From positions 1,351,376-1,415,375 of the forward strand of contig NZ_OX373462.1 in assembly GCF_947331815.1 (NCBI RefSeq): a stretch of DNA of 64,000 nucleotides. Reading direction: 5' to 3'. The position numbers and the translations under genes are program-made. The stretch is from Cyanobacterium sp. uoEpiScrs1. Its GTDB lineage: Bacteria; Cyanobacteriota; Cyanobacteriia; Cyanobacteriales; Microcystaceae. The notes beneath the pieces are model-generated. The model was given only the letters and a program-made list of their open reading frames with translations. It had not been told where the DNA came from and made no database searches. Positions 29,102-39,600 of the stretch are shown in pieces; within the stretch, counting starts at the first letter, position 1; each line of letters begins with the position of its first letter.

Positions 29102-29240
29102 AAAAATACTCTAATATTCTCCTACAAAAATATTCTAATATTCTCCTATAAAAATATTCTAATATTCTCCTATAAAAATATTCTAATATTCTCCTATAAA
29201 AATATTCTAATATTCTCCTATAAAAATACTCTAATATTTT
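29102..29240. repeat. Tandem 24-bp repeat, five full copies plus a partial
   Basis: Unit AAAAATATTCTAATATTCTC plus CTAT. Copies start at 29102, 29126, 29150, 29174 and 29198, with a partial copy from 29222. The three inner copies are identical; the first differs at two positions (TACT for TATT, CTAC for CTAT), and the partial copy carries the same TACT variant. The array begins 21 bp after the nuclease stop codon. Because 24 is a multiple of 3, it creates a spurious repetitive frame on the minus strand. Possibly a minisatellite from slippage. Confidence 0.92.
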
Positions 29241-29432
29241 AATGGACAACACCTTTATTTCTAAAGTTATGTAAATATTTTTTACAATTTCTCAGTTTAG
29301 TTGTCTAGATTACCAGTTTTTTGAGAGGGTCAATGTTATCCTCAAATAAAGACATATATTAAAGACGGTGAGGACTAAATAATTTTCGCTTTAACGCTTT
29401 TGTTAACCCCAATGATCAGAAGGTGATTTGTC

Positions 29433-29669
29433 ATGATGCTCCCAATTTTTCCCCTCCTATTTTTTGTAATCTCCATCGGGAGTATTTTTTGGTATCAACG
29501 GACAGATAATGATATTTTTGGGGTTTTAGCCGTCGCGAGTGCCTTGACTTGTTTAATTTGGGGATTAAGCATTGCTCATTGGTTAGTTCACTTAGTGAGT
29601 TTAATTATTTTGCTAGGGTTTGGATCACCTGTTTTCGAGGCTATTCACGTTAAAGTGAACAATAAATAA
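29433..29669 (+). CDS. Small hydrophobic membrane protein
   Basis: A 78-aa protein made almost entirely of membrane segments (about 3-20, 27-45 and 48-66), with a short polar loop YQRTDND between the first two. AAGGTG about 10 nt before the ATG supports translation. No family is recognised with certainty. A strong hairpin follows at 29697-29741, supporting a genuine monocistronic transcript. Confidence 0.7.
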   Translation: MMLPIFPLLFFVISIGSIFWYQRTDNDIFGVLAVASALTCLIWGLSIAHWLVHLVSLIILLGFGSPVFEAIHVKVNNK

Positions 29670-29696
29670 GTTTAAGATCACTAGGGAAAACTAGAA

Positions 29697-29741
29697 AGCT
29701 GTTGGAGTATAGACTTTTTAGGTCTAATTTGTCCAACAGCT
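29697..29741. terminator. Stem-loop between small membrane protein and lipoprotein genes
   Basis: AGCTGTTGGA (29697-29706) pairs with TCCAACAGCT (29732-29741), with an inner TAGAC/GTCTA stem (29710-29714 and 29722-29726). It sits between a plus-strand gene ending at 29669 and a minus-strand gene ending at 29760, so it can terminate both. U-tracts are weak. Confidence 0.65.
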
Positions 29742-29759
29742 GGGGTTTAAACATACAAA

Positions 29760-29936
29760 TTAGCTTTCGCCATCTTCAATGTCTTCAACAGTGTCTTCAA
29801 CACCAGGGGTAATCTCTTCAGTAGTCGGCTGAATGCTATCTTCAACTTTTCCATCCTCTTCAGAAGGACTAGAACACGCTCCGATGATAGCGGCTAAACC
29901 GAGAGCGAACAATAATTGCATCGTTTTTGAAGGCAT
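29760..29936 (-). CDS. Small acidic lipoprotein (58 aa)
   Basis: Read directly from the minus strand. It starts MPSKTMQLLFALGLAAIIGA and continues with the lipobox Cys (IGAC, Cys21), then a highly acidic Ser/Thr/Glu/Asp-rich tail ending VEDTVEDIEDGES. AGGAGA lies 6 nt before the ATG. The signal peptide, lipobox and ribosome site together make it a credible small lipoprotein. No domain is recognisable. Possible roles such as an envelope spacer are speculative. Confidence 0.82.
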   Translation of the reverse strand: MPSKTMQLLFALGLAAIIGACSSPSEEDGKVEDSIQPTTEEITPGVEDTVEDIEDGES

Positions 29937-29968
29937 AGGTATTCTCCTAAAATAATCTTCTAAAGCTC

Positions 29969-30151
29969 CTATTGTAGATATAAATACTTATTTTTTTCAA
30001 TAACAGAAATTAATGGAATATAGTGCACAGTTCCAATGACTCCTGTTAATAGATGATTTTGATTACCGACCCAAACCCAATATCCGAAGAATTGAACAAT
30101 CTAAAGTAAGAAGATATTTATAGAAGCCATCTGGGTGATATTTTTATGCAT
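29969..30151 (-). pseudogene. Possible disrupted small membrane-protein gene
   Basis: A minus-strand frame from an ATG at 30151 runs 61 codons to a TAG at 29969, interrupted by one in-frame TAG after 16 codons. The part after the stop is coding-like and hydrophobic (IVQFFGYWVWVGNQNHLLTG, then VIGTVHYIPLIS) and the DNA is richer in GC than the adjacent gap. The family is unknown. It could be chance; conservation of the frame in relatives would decide. Confidence 0.3.
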
Positions 30152-30436
30152 TCTACTAATTTTAATTTCAAGTTCTAATATATTCTCAGTTCTTTTAACA
30201 ACTTATTAGAGAAGTTAACGGGGCAACTAAAAGAAATAAAAAAAACATTTATAGAGTAAAAGAGAGATCAATAATGGCACATAAATCTCTTTTTAGGGAG
30301 TAGATCAATAACTATAAAATAGATTAAAGCTTAGTTGAGGAGCCAGCTCTATAGAAAATTTTGTTTGATTTAAAATTGTTGTTTTATTTTTTCTAAAAAT
30401 AGTAAAAATAATAATTGTTATGTTTTATATCTTTAG
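30152..30436. other. Short AT-rich gap
   Basis: About 285 bp of AT-rich DNA beyond the 3' end of the minus-strand gene at 30437-31105. No coding frame or clear hairpin was seen. Confidence 0.5.
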
Positions 30437-31105
30437 TCAAAGAGTAACTTGGCTTAGAATATATTGCAGGCGATCATAATCGTCTTTTAGTAAAATACTT
30501 AAATTACGTCCAACCTTGACTAACCAGTTGCGCTCAGCTTTTCGTAATAAATAAACTTTTCGTATTGTGGCAGCAATTAAGGCTTCAGGTGGGGTATCTC
30601 TAACTTGTAGAAGAATACGTAAAAAATCTATTTTGTTACTAAAATTAATAATTTCTGCCGGTTGACATAAGTAGACTCCTTGATGAATTTGGGGCGGACG
30701 AGGGGGTAAATATTGATGAATCTTTACAGAAGTTTTTCCACTACTATTGACTTCATGCTCAGGGGTTTCAAAACCGACGATGGCAGCGCGAAACTCGGTT
30801 TTTAACATAGCAAAAATTTGTGGTTGCTGCTCACGTAAATCTGTCAAAGATAATCCTAATGCTCGTGCTCGATGCACCGAGTCTATAGGTAAAGTGGTAG
30901 CGTACGTAACAATCCCTAAAATTTTATTCCCTGATTTTTCATCTAAGGATTTAACCCAACTACCAAAAGCCGGCATCACCGGGAAGTTTAGTTCATCCGG
31001 TTCAAGACATTGAGCTAAAAATTGAGTAGTTGATGTCTCAATTACTTCAGCAATGTGATCTGGTTGACGATTATCTGTTGCAGATCGGAGTAGAGGAAGA
31101 CGCAT
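30437..31105 (-). CDS. Conserved cyanobacterial protein, possible HAS-barrel
   Basis: A 222-aa soluble protein. The N-terminal part (about 1-90), with MRLPLLRSATDNRQ and GSWVKSLDEKSGNKILGIV, resembles a HAS-barrel, the small beta-barrel found in HerA-type ATPases, and a helical C-terminus follows. I am not certain of the family and no ATPase motif is present. It lies 87 bp downstream of ndhS on the same strand, separated by a GAGCCCC/GGGGCTC hairpin, so cotranscription is uncertain. Confidence 0.55.
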   Translation of the reverse strand: MRLPLLRSATDNRQPDHIAEVIETSTTQFLAQCLEPDELNFPVMPAFGSWVKSLDEKSGNKILGIVTYATTLPIDSVHRARALGLSLTDLREQQPQIFAMLKTEFRAAIVGFETPEHEVNSSGKTSVKIHQYLPPRPPQIHQGVYLCQPAEIINFSNKIDFLRILLQVRDTPPEALIAATIRKVYLLRKAERNWLVKVGRNLSILLKDDYDRLQYILSQVTL

Positions 31106-31135
31106 AAGCTATTAATTATTATTAATATAAGGGTT

Positions 31136-31173
31136 TGAGCCCCATTTTACTTAATAAATCTTAAAGGGGCTCA
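31136..31173 (-). terminator. GC-rich hairpin after ndhS
   Basis: TGAGCCCC (31136-31143) pairs perfectly with GGGGCTCA (31166-31173) around a 22-nt AT loop, 19 bp after the ndhS stop. It is one of the few GC-rich stems in the intergenic DNA here and probably attenuates or ends the ndhS transcript before the next gene. Confidence 0.5.
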
Positions 31174-31191
31174 CTACCAAAATGCAAAATG

Positions 31192-31389
31192 CTATTTCTT
31201 CTTTTTAGTAACTGTAGGATCAAATACTTCTAATTCAGACAGTCGAAAGGTGATGAGTTTATCCCAGTTACCTCCTTCAAATAAAATAGCAGCTTTTCCA
31301 TCGCTCACTCGCTGTACAAGTCCTTCAAAACGATAGTAGGTGTCATAAGGATTAGTGACTCGCACAGTTGCACCAGGTAAAATCATCAT
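31192..31389 (-). CDS. ndhS: NAD(P)H-quinone oxidoreductase subunit S
   Basis: A 65-aa SH3-like protein ([20 protein letters not shown], then [20 protein letters not shown] and [14 protein letters not shown]), which matches NdhS, the subunit that forms part of the ferredoxin-docking site of cyanobacterial NDH-1. It supports cyclic electron flow and respiration at the thylakoid. The longer frame to 31458 is rejected because the family begins at MILPGATV; the tandem ATGs at 31389 and 31386 are the real choices. Its retention suggests that an NDH-1 complex persists in this organism. Confidence 0.85.
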   Translation of the reverse strand: MMILPGATVRVTNPYDTYYRFEGLVQRVSDGKAAILFEGGNWDKLITFRLSELEVFDPTVTKKKK

Positions 31390-32163
31390 GATTTTTTTCT
31401 CGTTAGTAACGTTTCTCTGTATTAGCTTAACACCAAATATATCTAGTTTAAAACACAAACAATAGTTTATTGTAAAGCATGATTAACTTTTTTTGTTTGG
31501 TTATTGTTTAGAATTTATTTTTATAGTTAAAAAAGATTTTTTAATCAAACAATATTGATAATTATATTAACTAAATTGTTAAAATTTTAATTGGCTTAAC
31601 TAGTTAAATCAATTACTATAAGTATAGTAGGTATCAATAAACGTTTTCCTGATAAATATTTTAGGAATTAAATTAAAAATTGATTTATTAATTCATGTTT
31701 ATGAACATACATCTACACAGATCATACAATAATATTCATTTTTTATCAATTAAGTTACTAATTTTAAAACTAAATTTTAGCTATTTATTATAAAATAATT
31801 GTCAGTAAAAACAAAAATATTGAATATTGCTAAAATAATAGTTTATTTAGTTAATGGACAATAATATTTTTTGTATAAAATCAAATAATCTATGAATTTA
31901 TTCCTAGAATAGTTTAATATTTTCATCTTTTACAATTAATAAGAAATCAATAAACAAATATTACTTTAGATTTATTTATACTTGATATAAGTAGTTTAAA
32001 AAAATTGATACACATTTCATAATTAATTACTTAAAAAACTAACAGCTTATCAAAATTATTTCATAGATAGAACAAGATGACATAATAGATAAATCATGCT
32101 ACATTTCTCAAAATACTACAATAATAAATATATGATCACAACAGACCACTATTGGTAACATCT
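31390..32163. other. 0.77-kb AT-rich gap between divergent ndhS and alaS
   Basis: No gene is supported. It must contain the ndhS and alaS promoters, but no convincing -35/-10 pair could be fixed in this AT-rich sequence. There is no strong hairpin. Confidence 0.5.
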
Positions 32164-34812
32164 ATGGATAGAACTTCTAAATCCCCTAAATCACTTACAG
32201 GCACTCAAATTAGAGAAAAATTTCTTAAATTCTACGAAGGAAAACAACATAAAATATTACCTAGTGCATCTTTAATCCCAGAGGATCCTACCGTACTCCT
32301 AACTATTGCAGGGATGTTACCTTTTAAATCTATCTTTTTGGGAAAACAAAAACCTGACTATCCTCGGGCTACTACTTCGCAAAAATGTATCCGTACCAAT
32401 GATATCGAAAATGTGGGGCGGACTGCGAGACACCATACCTTTTTTGAAATGTTGGGCAATTTTAGTTTTGGGGATTATTTTAAAGAACAAGCAATTGCCT
32501 ACGCTTGGGAATTATCAACTCAAGTGTTTAATTTGCCTCCAGAAAACCTTATTGTAAGCGTTTTTGAGGATGATGAAGAAGCGTTCGTAATTTGGCGTGA
32601 CAAAATTGGTATATCTCCTCATCGTATTCAAAGAATGGGGGAGAAAGATAACTTTTGGAAAGCTGGAATCACAGGACCTTGTGGCCCTTGTTCAGAAATG
32701 TATTATGATTTTTATCCTGAATTAGGAGACGATAATATCGATTTAGAAGATGACTCCCGTTTTATTGAGTTTTATAACTTAGTCTTTATGCAATATAATC
32801 GTGATGCAGAAGGAAATTTGACCCCATTAGAAAATAAAAATATTGATACGGGAATGGGCTTAGAACGGATGGCTCAAATTTTGCAAAAAGTACCTAATAA
32901 TTATGAAACAGATTTAATTTTTGCTATTATTGAAACGACAGCAAAAATTGCTGGAATTGAATACAAAAAAATAGATGAAAAAAGTAAGATTTCTTTAAAA
33001 ATAATTGGAGATCATATACGGTCCGTAGTTCAGATGATAGCTGATGGAATTACTGCCTCAAACACTGATCGCGGTTATATTTTGCGTCGATTGGTTCGTA
33101 GGATGGTACGACATGGTCGGTTGATTGGAATAGACAAGGAATTCATTACCGATGTTGCTGAAACTGCGATACAACTTTCTGAAGAAGAGTACCCTAATGT
33201 TAGGGAACGAGAAATACTAATTAAACAAGAATTACAACGAGAGGAGTCTCGTTTCTTAGAAACTTTAGAACGCGGCGAAAAACTATTAGCAGAAGTTATT
33301 GAAAGAACTGATAAAGACAGTAAAATTTCAGGAGTAGACGCGTTTGTACTTTATGATACTTATGGGTTTCCCCTTGAATTAACTCAAGAAATTGCAGAGG
33401 AACAGGGATTGACTGTTGATGTTGATAGCTTTGAGATAGCGATGGAAGAGCAGAAAGAACGATCAAAAGCTGCCTATGAAACTATTGATTTAACTGTACG
33501 AAATAGCCTAGAACAATTACTTGTATACATAAACCCTACGCATTTTTTAGGTTATACAGAATCTAAAACAGTGGCTAGAGTAAAAGCGATTTTAGTAAAA
33601 GGAAAAACTGTTAATAGTGCGACATCAGGAACTGATATTCAAATTGTTTTAGATCAAACTACTTTTTACGGAGAGTCGGGCGGACAAATTGGTGATCGCG
33701 GTTATCTAACCGGAGATAATTTAGTGGTTTGTATTGAAGATGTAAAAAAAGAATCAGATATTTTTATTCATTTTGGAAAAGTTGAACGAGGAACTATTGA
33801 AGTAGGAAATACCATTACAGCAACTATTAATAATATCCGCCGTCGTCGAATTCAAGCACATCATACCGCTACTCACTTATTGCAGGCAGCATTGAAAAAA
33901 GTGGTTGATGACTCTATTTCTCAAGCAGGATCATTAGTAGACTTTGAACATTTGCGTTTTGACTTTAATTGTTCACGTTGCATAAGGCAAGAAGAATTAC
34001 AAGAGATTGAAACTTTAGTTAATAATTGGATTCTTGAGGCATACGACACTCAAGTGTCAGTTATGGGGTTAAAAAAAGCTAGAGAGCAAGGAGCAATCGC
34101 TACATTTGGAGAGAAATATAGTACAGAGGTTCGTGTTATAGATATTCCAGGTGTCTCCATGGAATTATGTGGAGGAACCCATGTTAAGAATACTGCCGAA
34201 ATAGGATTATTTAAAATAATCTCAGAAAGTGGTATCTCCTCAGGAATAAGACGTATTGAGGCAGTAGCAGGTAACGCGATCTTAGAGTACTTCAGTATTC
34301 GAGAGATGGTAGTTAAAGAACTATGTAATCTCTTTAAAATTAAACCAGAAGAAATTAGCAATCGTATTACCTCTTTACAGTCTGAATTAAAAACTACTCA
34401 AAAGGAATTAGAAGTAGTAAAAGAGGAACTTGCCGTTACTAAATCTGAGCAATTACTGAGTAAAGTTGAAAATGTCGGTTCCTTTAAGATTTTAGTTTCA
34501 GAGATGGGAGATATCGGGGGAAAAGATTTACAAACTGCAGCAGAAAGACTACAACAAAAATTAGGAGAAGCGGCAATTGTTTTAGCTTCAGTCCCTGGGG
34601 AAGGAAAGGTCAGTCTAGTAGCTGCGTTCAGTAAAAAGATTAATGAGAAAAAGAAATTGCTAGCAGGTAAGTTCATCGGTGAAATTGCCAAAATTTGTGG
34701 AGGAGGCGGCGGCGGACGTCCTACTTTGGCTCAGGCAGGGGGACGGGATCCTAAAAGATTGGCTGAAGCTTTATCAACAGCCAAACAGCGGTTAATGGAA
34801 AAGTTGCAATAA
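32164..34812 (+). CDS. alaS: Alanyl-tRNA synthetase
   Basis: Full-length (882 aa) AlaRS. Class II catalytic core: LTGTQIREKFLKFYEGKQHK, ATTSQKCIRTNDIENVGRT (motif 2 region), FFEMLGNFSFGDYFK and GMGLERMAQ (motif 3). The editing domain carries the zinc ligands HHTATH (His566-His571) and CGGTH (669-673), which clear Ser- and Gly-tRNA-Ala. The coiled coil (about 720-755) and the glycine-rich C-Ala domain (KICGGGGGGRPTLAQAGG) close the protein. The ATG at 32164 is preferred over a TTG at 32152. Confidence 0.98.
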   Translation: MDRTSKSPKSLTGTQIREKFLKFYEGKQHKILPSASLIPEDPTVLLTIAGMLPFKSIFLGKQKPDYPRATTSQKCIRTNDIENVGRTARHHTFFEMLGNFSFGDYFKEQAIAYAWELSTQVFNLPPENLIVSVFEDDEEAFVIWRDKIGISPHRIQRMGEKDNFWKAGITGPCGPCSEMYYDFYPELGDDNIDLEDDSRFIEFYNLVFMQYNRDAEGNLTPLENKNIDTGMGLERMAQILQKVPNNYETDLIFAIIETTAKIAGIEYKKIDEKSKISLKIIGDHIRSVVQMIADGITASNTDRGYILRRLVRRMVRHGRLIGIDKEFITDVAETAIQLSEEEYPNVREREILIKQELQREESRFLETLERGEKLLAEVIERTDKDSKISGVDAFVLYDTYGFPLELTQEIAEEQGLTVDVDSFEIAMEEQKERSKAAYETIDLTVRNSLEQLLVYINPTHFLGYTESKTVARVKAILVKGKTVNSATSGTDIQIVLDQTTFYGESGGQIGDRGYLTGDNLVVCIEDVKKESDIFIHFGKVERGTIEVGNTITATINNIRRRRIQAHHTATHLLQAALKKVVDDSISQAGSLVDFEHLRFDFNCSRCIRQEELQEIETLVNNWILEAYDTQVSVMGLKKAREQGAIATFGEKYSTEVRVIDIPGVSMELCGGTHVKNTAEIGLFKIISESGISSGIRRIEAVAGNAILEYFSIREMVVKELCNLFKIKPEEISNRITSLQSELKTTQKELEVVKEELAVTKSEQLLSKVENVGSFKILVSEMGDIGGKDLQTAAERLQQKLGEAAIVLASVPGEGKVSLVAAFSKKINEKKKLLAGKFIGEIAKICGGGGGGRPTLAQAGGRDPKRLAEALSTAKQRLMEKLQ

Positions 34813-35985
34813 TTATGAAACAGGTGTAAGAGGAAATTATTTTCTTTTTTCTTCCTACACCTCAATTGAAGGAATACTTTCAAATAAAATTTACTTAAAA
34901 ATATTTTAGGTATTAGAGGTTTAAATATACATGGTATACATGGCAGTTCTTGATCAATTCAATAAATTAAGTAAGTGCGATTATAGTTATATATAAATTT
35001 TATTGAATTCTTCAGTAATAATGACTAATGAGTTACACTTAACATCACATGGATGATTAATAGTCTTTATATTTTTATTATGGCGTTATGTACTACGATT
35101 AGTATGTCTTAATACTTTATAATTGCTTTTTGATATAAGCTATCGTTGCTGTTAAACTGGTTATTATTAATTAACTTTTAATAACAACTAGTCTATTTTA
35201 ACTATCTTACATAATTACTTTGGTGCTTTAAAATCTACGAGCTATTAATTTATATAGTTATGTTTTCTAGGGTGTCTAATTTTAATATTTTTTTCTTTTA
35301 ATTCTTTCCTGTGACTGTTTTGATTCAAATCTTAGTTAAGATAAACTAATTAATTATTCTTAACAAGATTACAAATATTTACCTAGTTATATATAGCTTA
35401 TTTAAAAAAATATTTTTCAATAAATAAAACAACAGTATTTGAATTGTATTTAGTAATATATTCCGGTATTCAAGTATAAATTATTACTCAAATATATTAA
35501 TAATAACAATAAACTGTGAATAAAAATAACCTTGAATTATCAGCATATAAAGCCATACTATCAACCTCTTCTAAGAAGACTACTCTCTAGACAATTTGTG
35601 GCTGTTTTTAATGAAATATATTCCTCAACTAATTTTTTATTATTAAGACTTTTACAATAGCTTTTTGAGACAGTGAGCTAACCTAAAGAAAGCTACTATC
35701 GTTATCCTGACATACTTTTTTCTTTAGTCAAATGAGAGAAATACAAAAATAGTCTATTCTGATATATCTTTAGTCTTGAAGAGAGTGTTTAATAAAACGT
35801 TGCAAAAAATATAGATCACCTAGTCAATGCGATTAACTGCTACAAATAATTTGCGAAAGTTGACCTACTATTATAATAGCGAAAGCTATCAGTATTTAGC
35901 AATACATATCACTAAAGAATCATGAATTAATTCATAACAGAGCAACCCTTTTTAGCGCGAAGTGTCATGCAATCCGTCTCTCTAA
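34813..35985. other. AT-rich gap after alaS
   Basis: About 1.2 kb without a supported gene. AGGTGTA (34822-34828) pairs with TACACCT (34856-34862), a weak hairpin 10 bp past alaS that may end its transcript. The rest is AT-rich with stops in all frames. Confidence 0.5.
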
Positions 35986-35989
35986 GAGT

Positions 35990-36600
35990 TACTATGTTGG
36001 CTATCTTTGAAATTAGTTAAAAAGAGTTTTCCAAAAGACCTTAAACTCTTTTGACTCAAGTAATCGACTTATTGAGTCTATAAGCTAGATTTCTATAAAC
36101 AGGTAAATAAATTGATTTTGCTCAAAAGAGACGGTTATCGTTTTAACCACGATTCTGAATTTTCTACTGCTCTTTTATTGTTGATAAAGGAGCACTACTA
36201 CACAAAATAAATCCTTAACAACAAAAGTTTACATGATGAATTAATAGTCTCACTAATTGCGGTTCGTAAAATAACTTTACAATAGAATTTTGCTAATTAT
36301 GTAGATAATGACATTAATTCCTTTTAAAGCAAACTAAAAGCAGGTCGAAATTTTAGGATAGTCTATTGTGCGATGGACCATCATTATGTGCTGTATTCAC
36401 TTGATATGACAAAGGAAGGTCTCTTATGCTGATTTATGTCAATTCAGACGAGAAAACTTTCTAGAAGAGTGGACTTATCCCTATTAGTTCATTTCTTTTG
36501 GCGAGGAGACTAGTCGTGATTTGGAAAAACTTTAGATCAATTCGAAATAAAGTTGTTTTTGGACACCATTGCTTCAGGTAATTAACTGAAATAATGGGAA
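35990..36600 (+). pseudogene. Decayed gene remnant of unknown family
   Basis: One plus-strand frame (in phase with 36001) has unusually long open stretches separated by single stops at 36208, 36283, 36325, 36430, 36511 and 36517. Runs of 45, 23, 8, 34, 26 and 21 codons are longer than expected for such AT-rich DNA. Coding-like pieces include LLKRDGYRFNHDSEFSTALL, SLHDELIVSLIAVRKITLQ and NFRIVYCAMDHHYVLYSLDM. Before 36060 another frame looks better (SKSYYVGYL, VFQKTLNSFDSSNRLIESIS), suggesting a frameshift. I cannot name the family. It lies directly upstream of the UPF0182 gene. Confidence 0.4.
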
Positions 36601-36618
36601 AAATAACCTAAAAATTAT

Positions 36619-39600
36619 ATGTTTAAAACCCTAACCTATAGTATTTTTAAAGTCCTCGGCAGTTTATTTGGACTTTGGTTAGTCTTTGAATTGCTTTCTC
36701 ATTTAGTCGTAGAATCTCTTTGGTTTAAGGAGGTAGGCTATCTACATCCATTTCTAAAGAGATTATTGTGGCAATTTGGGCTATTTAGTGGAACAACAGG
36801 GGTTTCTCTTTGGTTTTTATTAAATAACTTATATAAGGCACAGTATTATCAATGGCATGCTATCCCAACAGAGTTTCTTAATCTCCAGAAAAGACGATAT
36901 AAGGAAAATAGGAGTGATCAAACCCAGAAAAATTATCAAACCTTGTTTCCGGAATCTCCTTCTTTTGGTTTATCTTTGCTGTTAACCCTAGTGTTCTTTT
37001 TAGGAACGATGATGGGCTTAATGTTACTTTACTACAGTCAGGTTGCTTATGACATTTGGACTCCTGATTTAACCCTTCCTAATATAACTCCCTCACTTCC
37101 TTTGCCTTTCTATTTCAATTCTATACCAAAACTGTTTTCTCAAATTTTTCAGCATCTTTGGAAGGCTGTGGCTATCGGAGGCTTAATTCTTTTAATCCTA
37201 TTAAAGAAAAAATTCTACCTAAAAACCATGTCCATCATCTTTAGTATCATTTTTGGCTTGGTAATATCAGGAAACTGGACAAGAATTATTCAGTATTTTA
37301 ACTCAACTCCTTTTTCAACAGTCGATCCTCAATTTGGTAGAGACATCAGCTTCTATGTCTTTAAGTTACAGTTTTGGAAATTGCTTAATTTTTGGTTAGG
37401 TGGACTATTTCTCTATGGTTTTGCTACCGTTAGTCTTACCTACCTCTTGTCCGCTAAAAGTCTGTCTCAAGGAAGGTTTCCAGGATTTTCACGACACCAA
37501 CTACGTCATCTATATTTATTAGGTGGTTTAACATGCTTAATTGCAGGATTACGTCATTGGCTGAACCGTTATGAGCTCCTATATTCTCCGCGTGGAGTAG
37601 TTTATGGAGCAAGCTACACCGATGTACATGTGTCATTGCCTGTAGATACAACTCTATGCATCTTAGTTACCATGATCGCTGTTTGGTTACTTTTTAAAGC
37701 CCTAACAGGACGAAGGAACCTCATCTTTACACAACTTTTCAGAAATAAAAATAGACCATATTTTCCTTTTTATACTCTTCCTTTTATCCTATATTTAGTC
37801 ATTTTTATCCTTGGTTTATTCGCAACTGCAGTAGTCCAAAGTTTTGTGGTTCAACCTAATGAATTAGGTCGAGAACGCCCGTATATTGAACGGAGTATTG
37901 CTCTAACTCGTGCCGCGTTTAATTTAGATAAAATTAAAATTGAGACTCTTGATGCTACTGGAAGCTTAACAGATGAAGATCTGCAAGATAATCGTCTAAC
38001 TATTAAGAATATTCGTCTGTGGGATGCCCGCCCATTACTACAAACAAACCGTCAACTACAACAAATTCGTCTTTATTATAAATTTCCCGATGCAGACATT
38101 GATCGTTACAGGATTCCTATAGATAATGAATGTTTATCACCCAATGTAGCTAAACAACAAGTGTTAATTGCAGCTAGAGAGCTCGATTATAATGAGGTTC
38201 CTAAACAAGCTAAAACCTGGGTTAACAAACATTTAATTTATACTCATGGCTATGGATTTACCCTATCCCTAGTCAATCAAGTCGATCAAGGAGGATTACC
38301 ATTCTATTTGGTTCAAGATATTGAAACAAATAGTAACGCAGGGGAGTTACAAACTTCAAACGCTAACATTTGTAATAGTATCCCCATTAATAATCCTCGT
38401 ATCTACTTTGGGGAATTGACAGATACTTACATCATGACTAATACAGAGGTACAAGAATTAGACTACCCTAGCGGTCAGGATAATGCTTATAACATCTATG
38501 ATGGTCAAGGAGGTATCTCTATTAGTTCGGCAGTACGACGACTACTATTTGCTGAGTATCTCAAAGACTGGCAAATGCTGTTTACTAAAAATTTTACTCC
38601 CCAGACTCGTTTATTATTTCATCGTGATATTAACCGTCGTATTCGTAAAATTGCCCCTTTTCTGCATTTTGATAACGATTCTTATTTAGTCAGCGCTAAG
38701 CTGGATAAATCTAACTCTAATAGGTTAATAAGTCCGAGTACCCTTTATTGGATCATTGATGCTTATACCACTAGTAGTGGCTATCCTTATTCTGATCCAG
38801 GAAAATACAACTTTAACTATATTCGCAACTCCGTTAAGATTGTGATTGATGCCTACAATGGCAATGTGCAATTTTATGTGGTTGATCCCAGTGATCCTCT
38901 TATTCAAACCTGGCAACGAATCTTTCCAGATTTGTTCAAACCTTTAGCAGAAATGCCTACTGCTCTCAAGGCACATATCCGCTATCCTAAAGACTTATTT
39001 AATACCCAATCAGAAAGACTGTTAACCTATCATATGACTGATGCTCAGGTATTTTACAATCGTGAAGATCAATGGCGTATTCCGCAGGAGATTTATGGAG
39101 AAAAACAACAGCCTATTGAACCTTATTATCTTTTAATGCGTGTGACTGGAAAATCTCAAGAATTCATTTTAATTAACTTTTTTACTCCTACAAGCCGTAA
39201 TAATTTAATTGCAGGCTTATTTGCTCAGTCTGATGGACAAAATTATGGTAAATTGAATCTGATTCAACTACCTAAGCAACGAGTCATTTATGGACCAGAA
39301 CAAATTGAGGCCTTAATTAATCAAGATCCGGTAATTTCTCAACAAATTTCTCTATGGAACCGTCAGGGATCTCGTGTTATCCAAGGTAATCTTTTAGTCA
39401 TTCCTTTTTTTGCTGAACAATCTCTTCTTTATGTAGAGCCATTATATTTAGAAGCAGAACAAAATAGTCTTCCGACTTTAGCAAGGGTAATAGTGATTTA
39501 TGAAAATAAAATTGTTATGGCCCAGAATTTGGATAAAGCTCTTCAATCAATTTTTGAACCTTCACAATCTACGCCTGAAACAATTATTAGATCTCTTACA

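Noticed and set aside
29102..29240. CRISPR array
   Set aside because: The units are directly adjacent and identical with no spacers, so this is a tandem minisatellite. No cas genes are in the window.
29049..29252. Repetitive 67-codon minus-strand frame (RILEYFYR repeats)
   Set aside because: It is created by the 24-bp tandem repeat, whose period is a multiple of three, and overlaps the end of the nuclease gene. No ribosome site.
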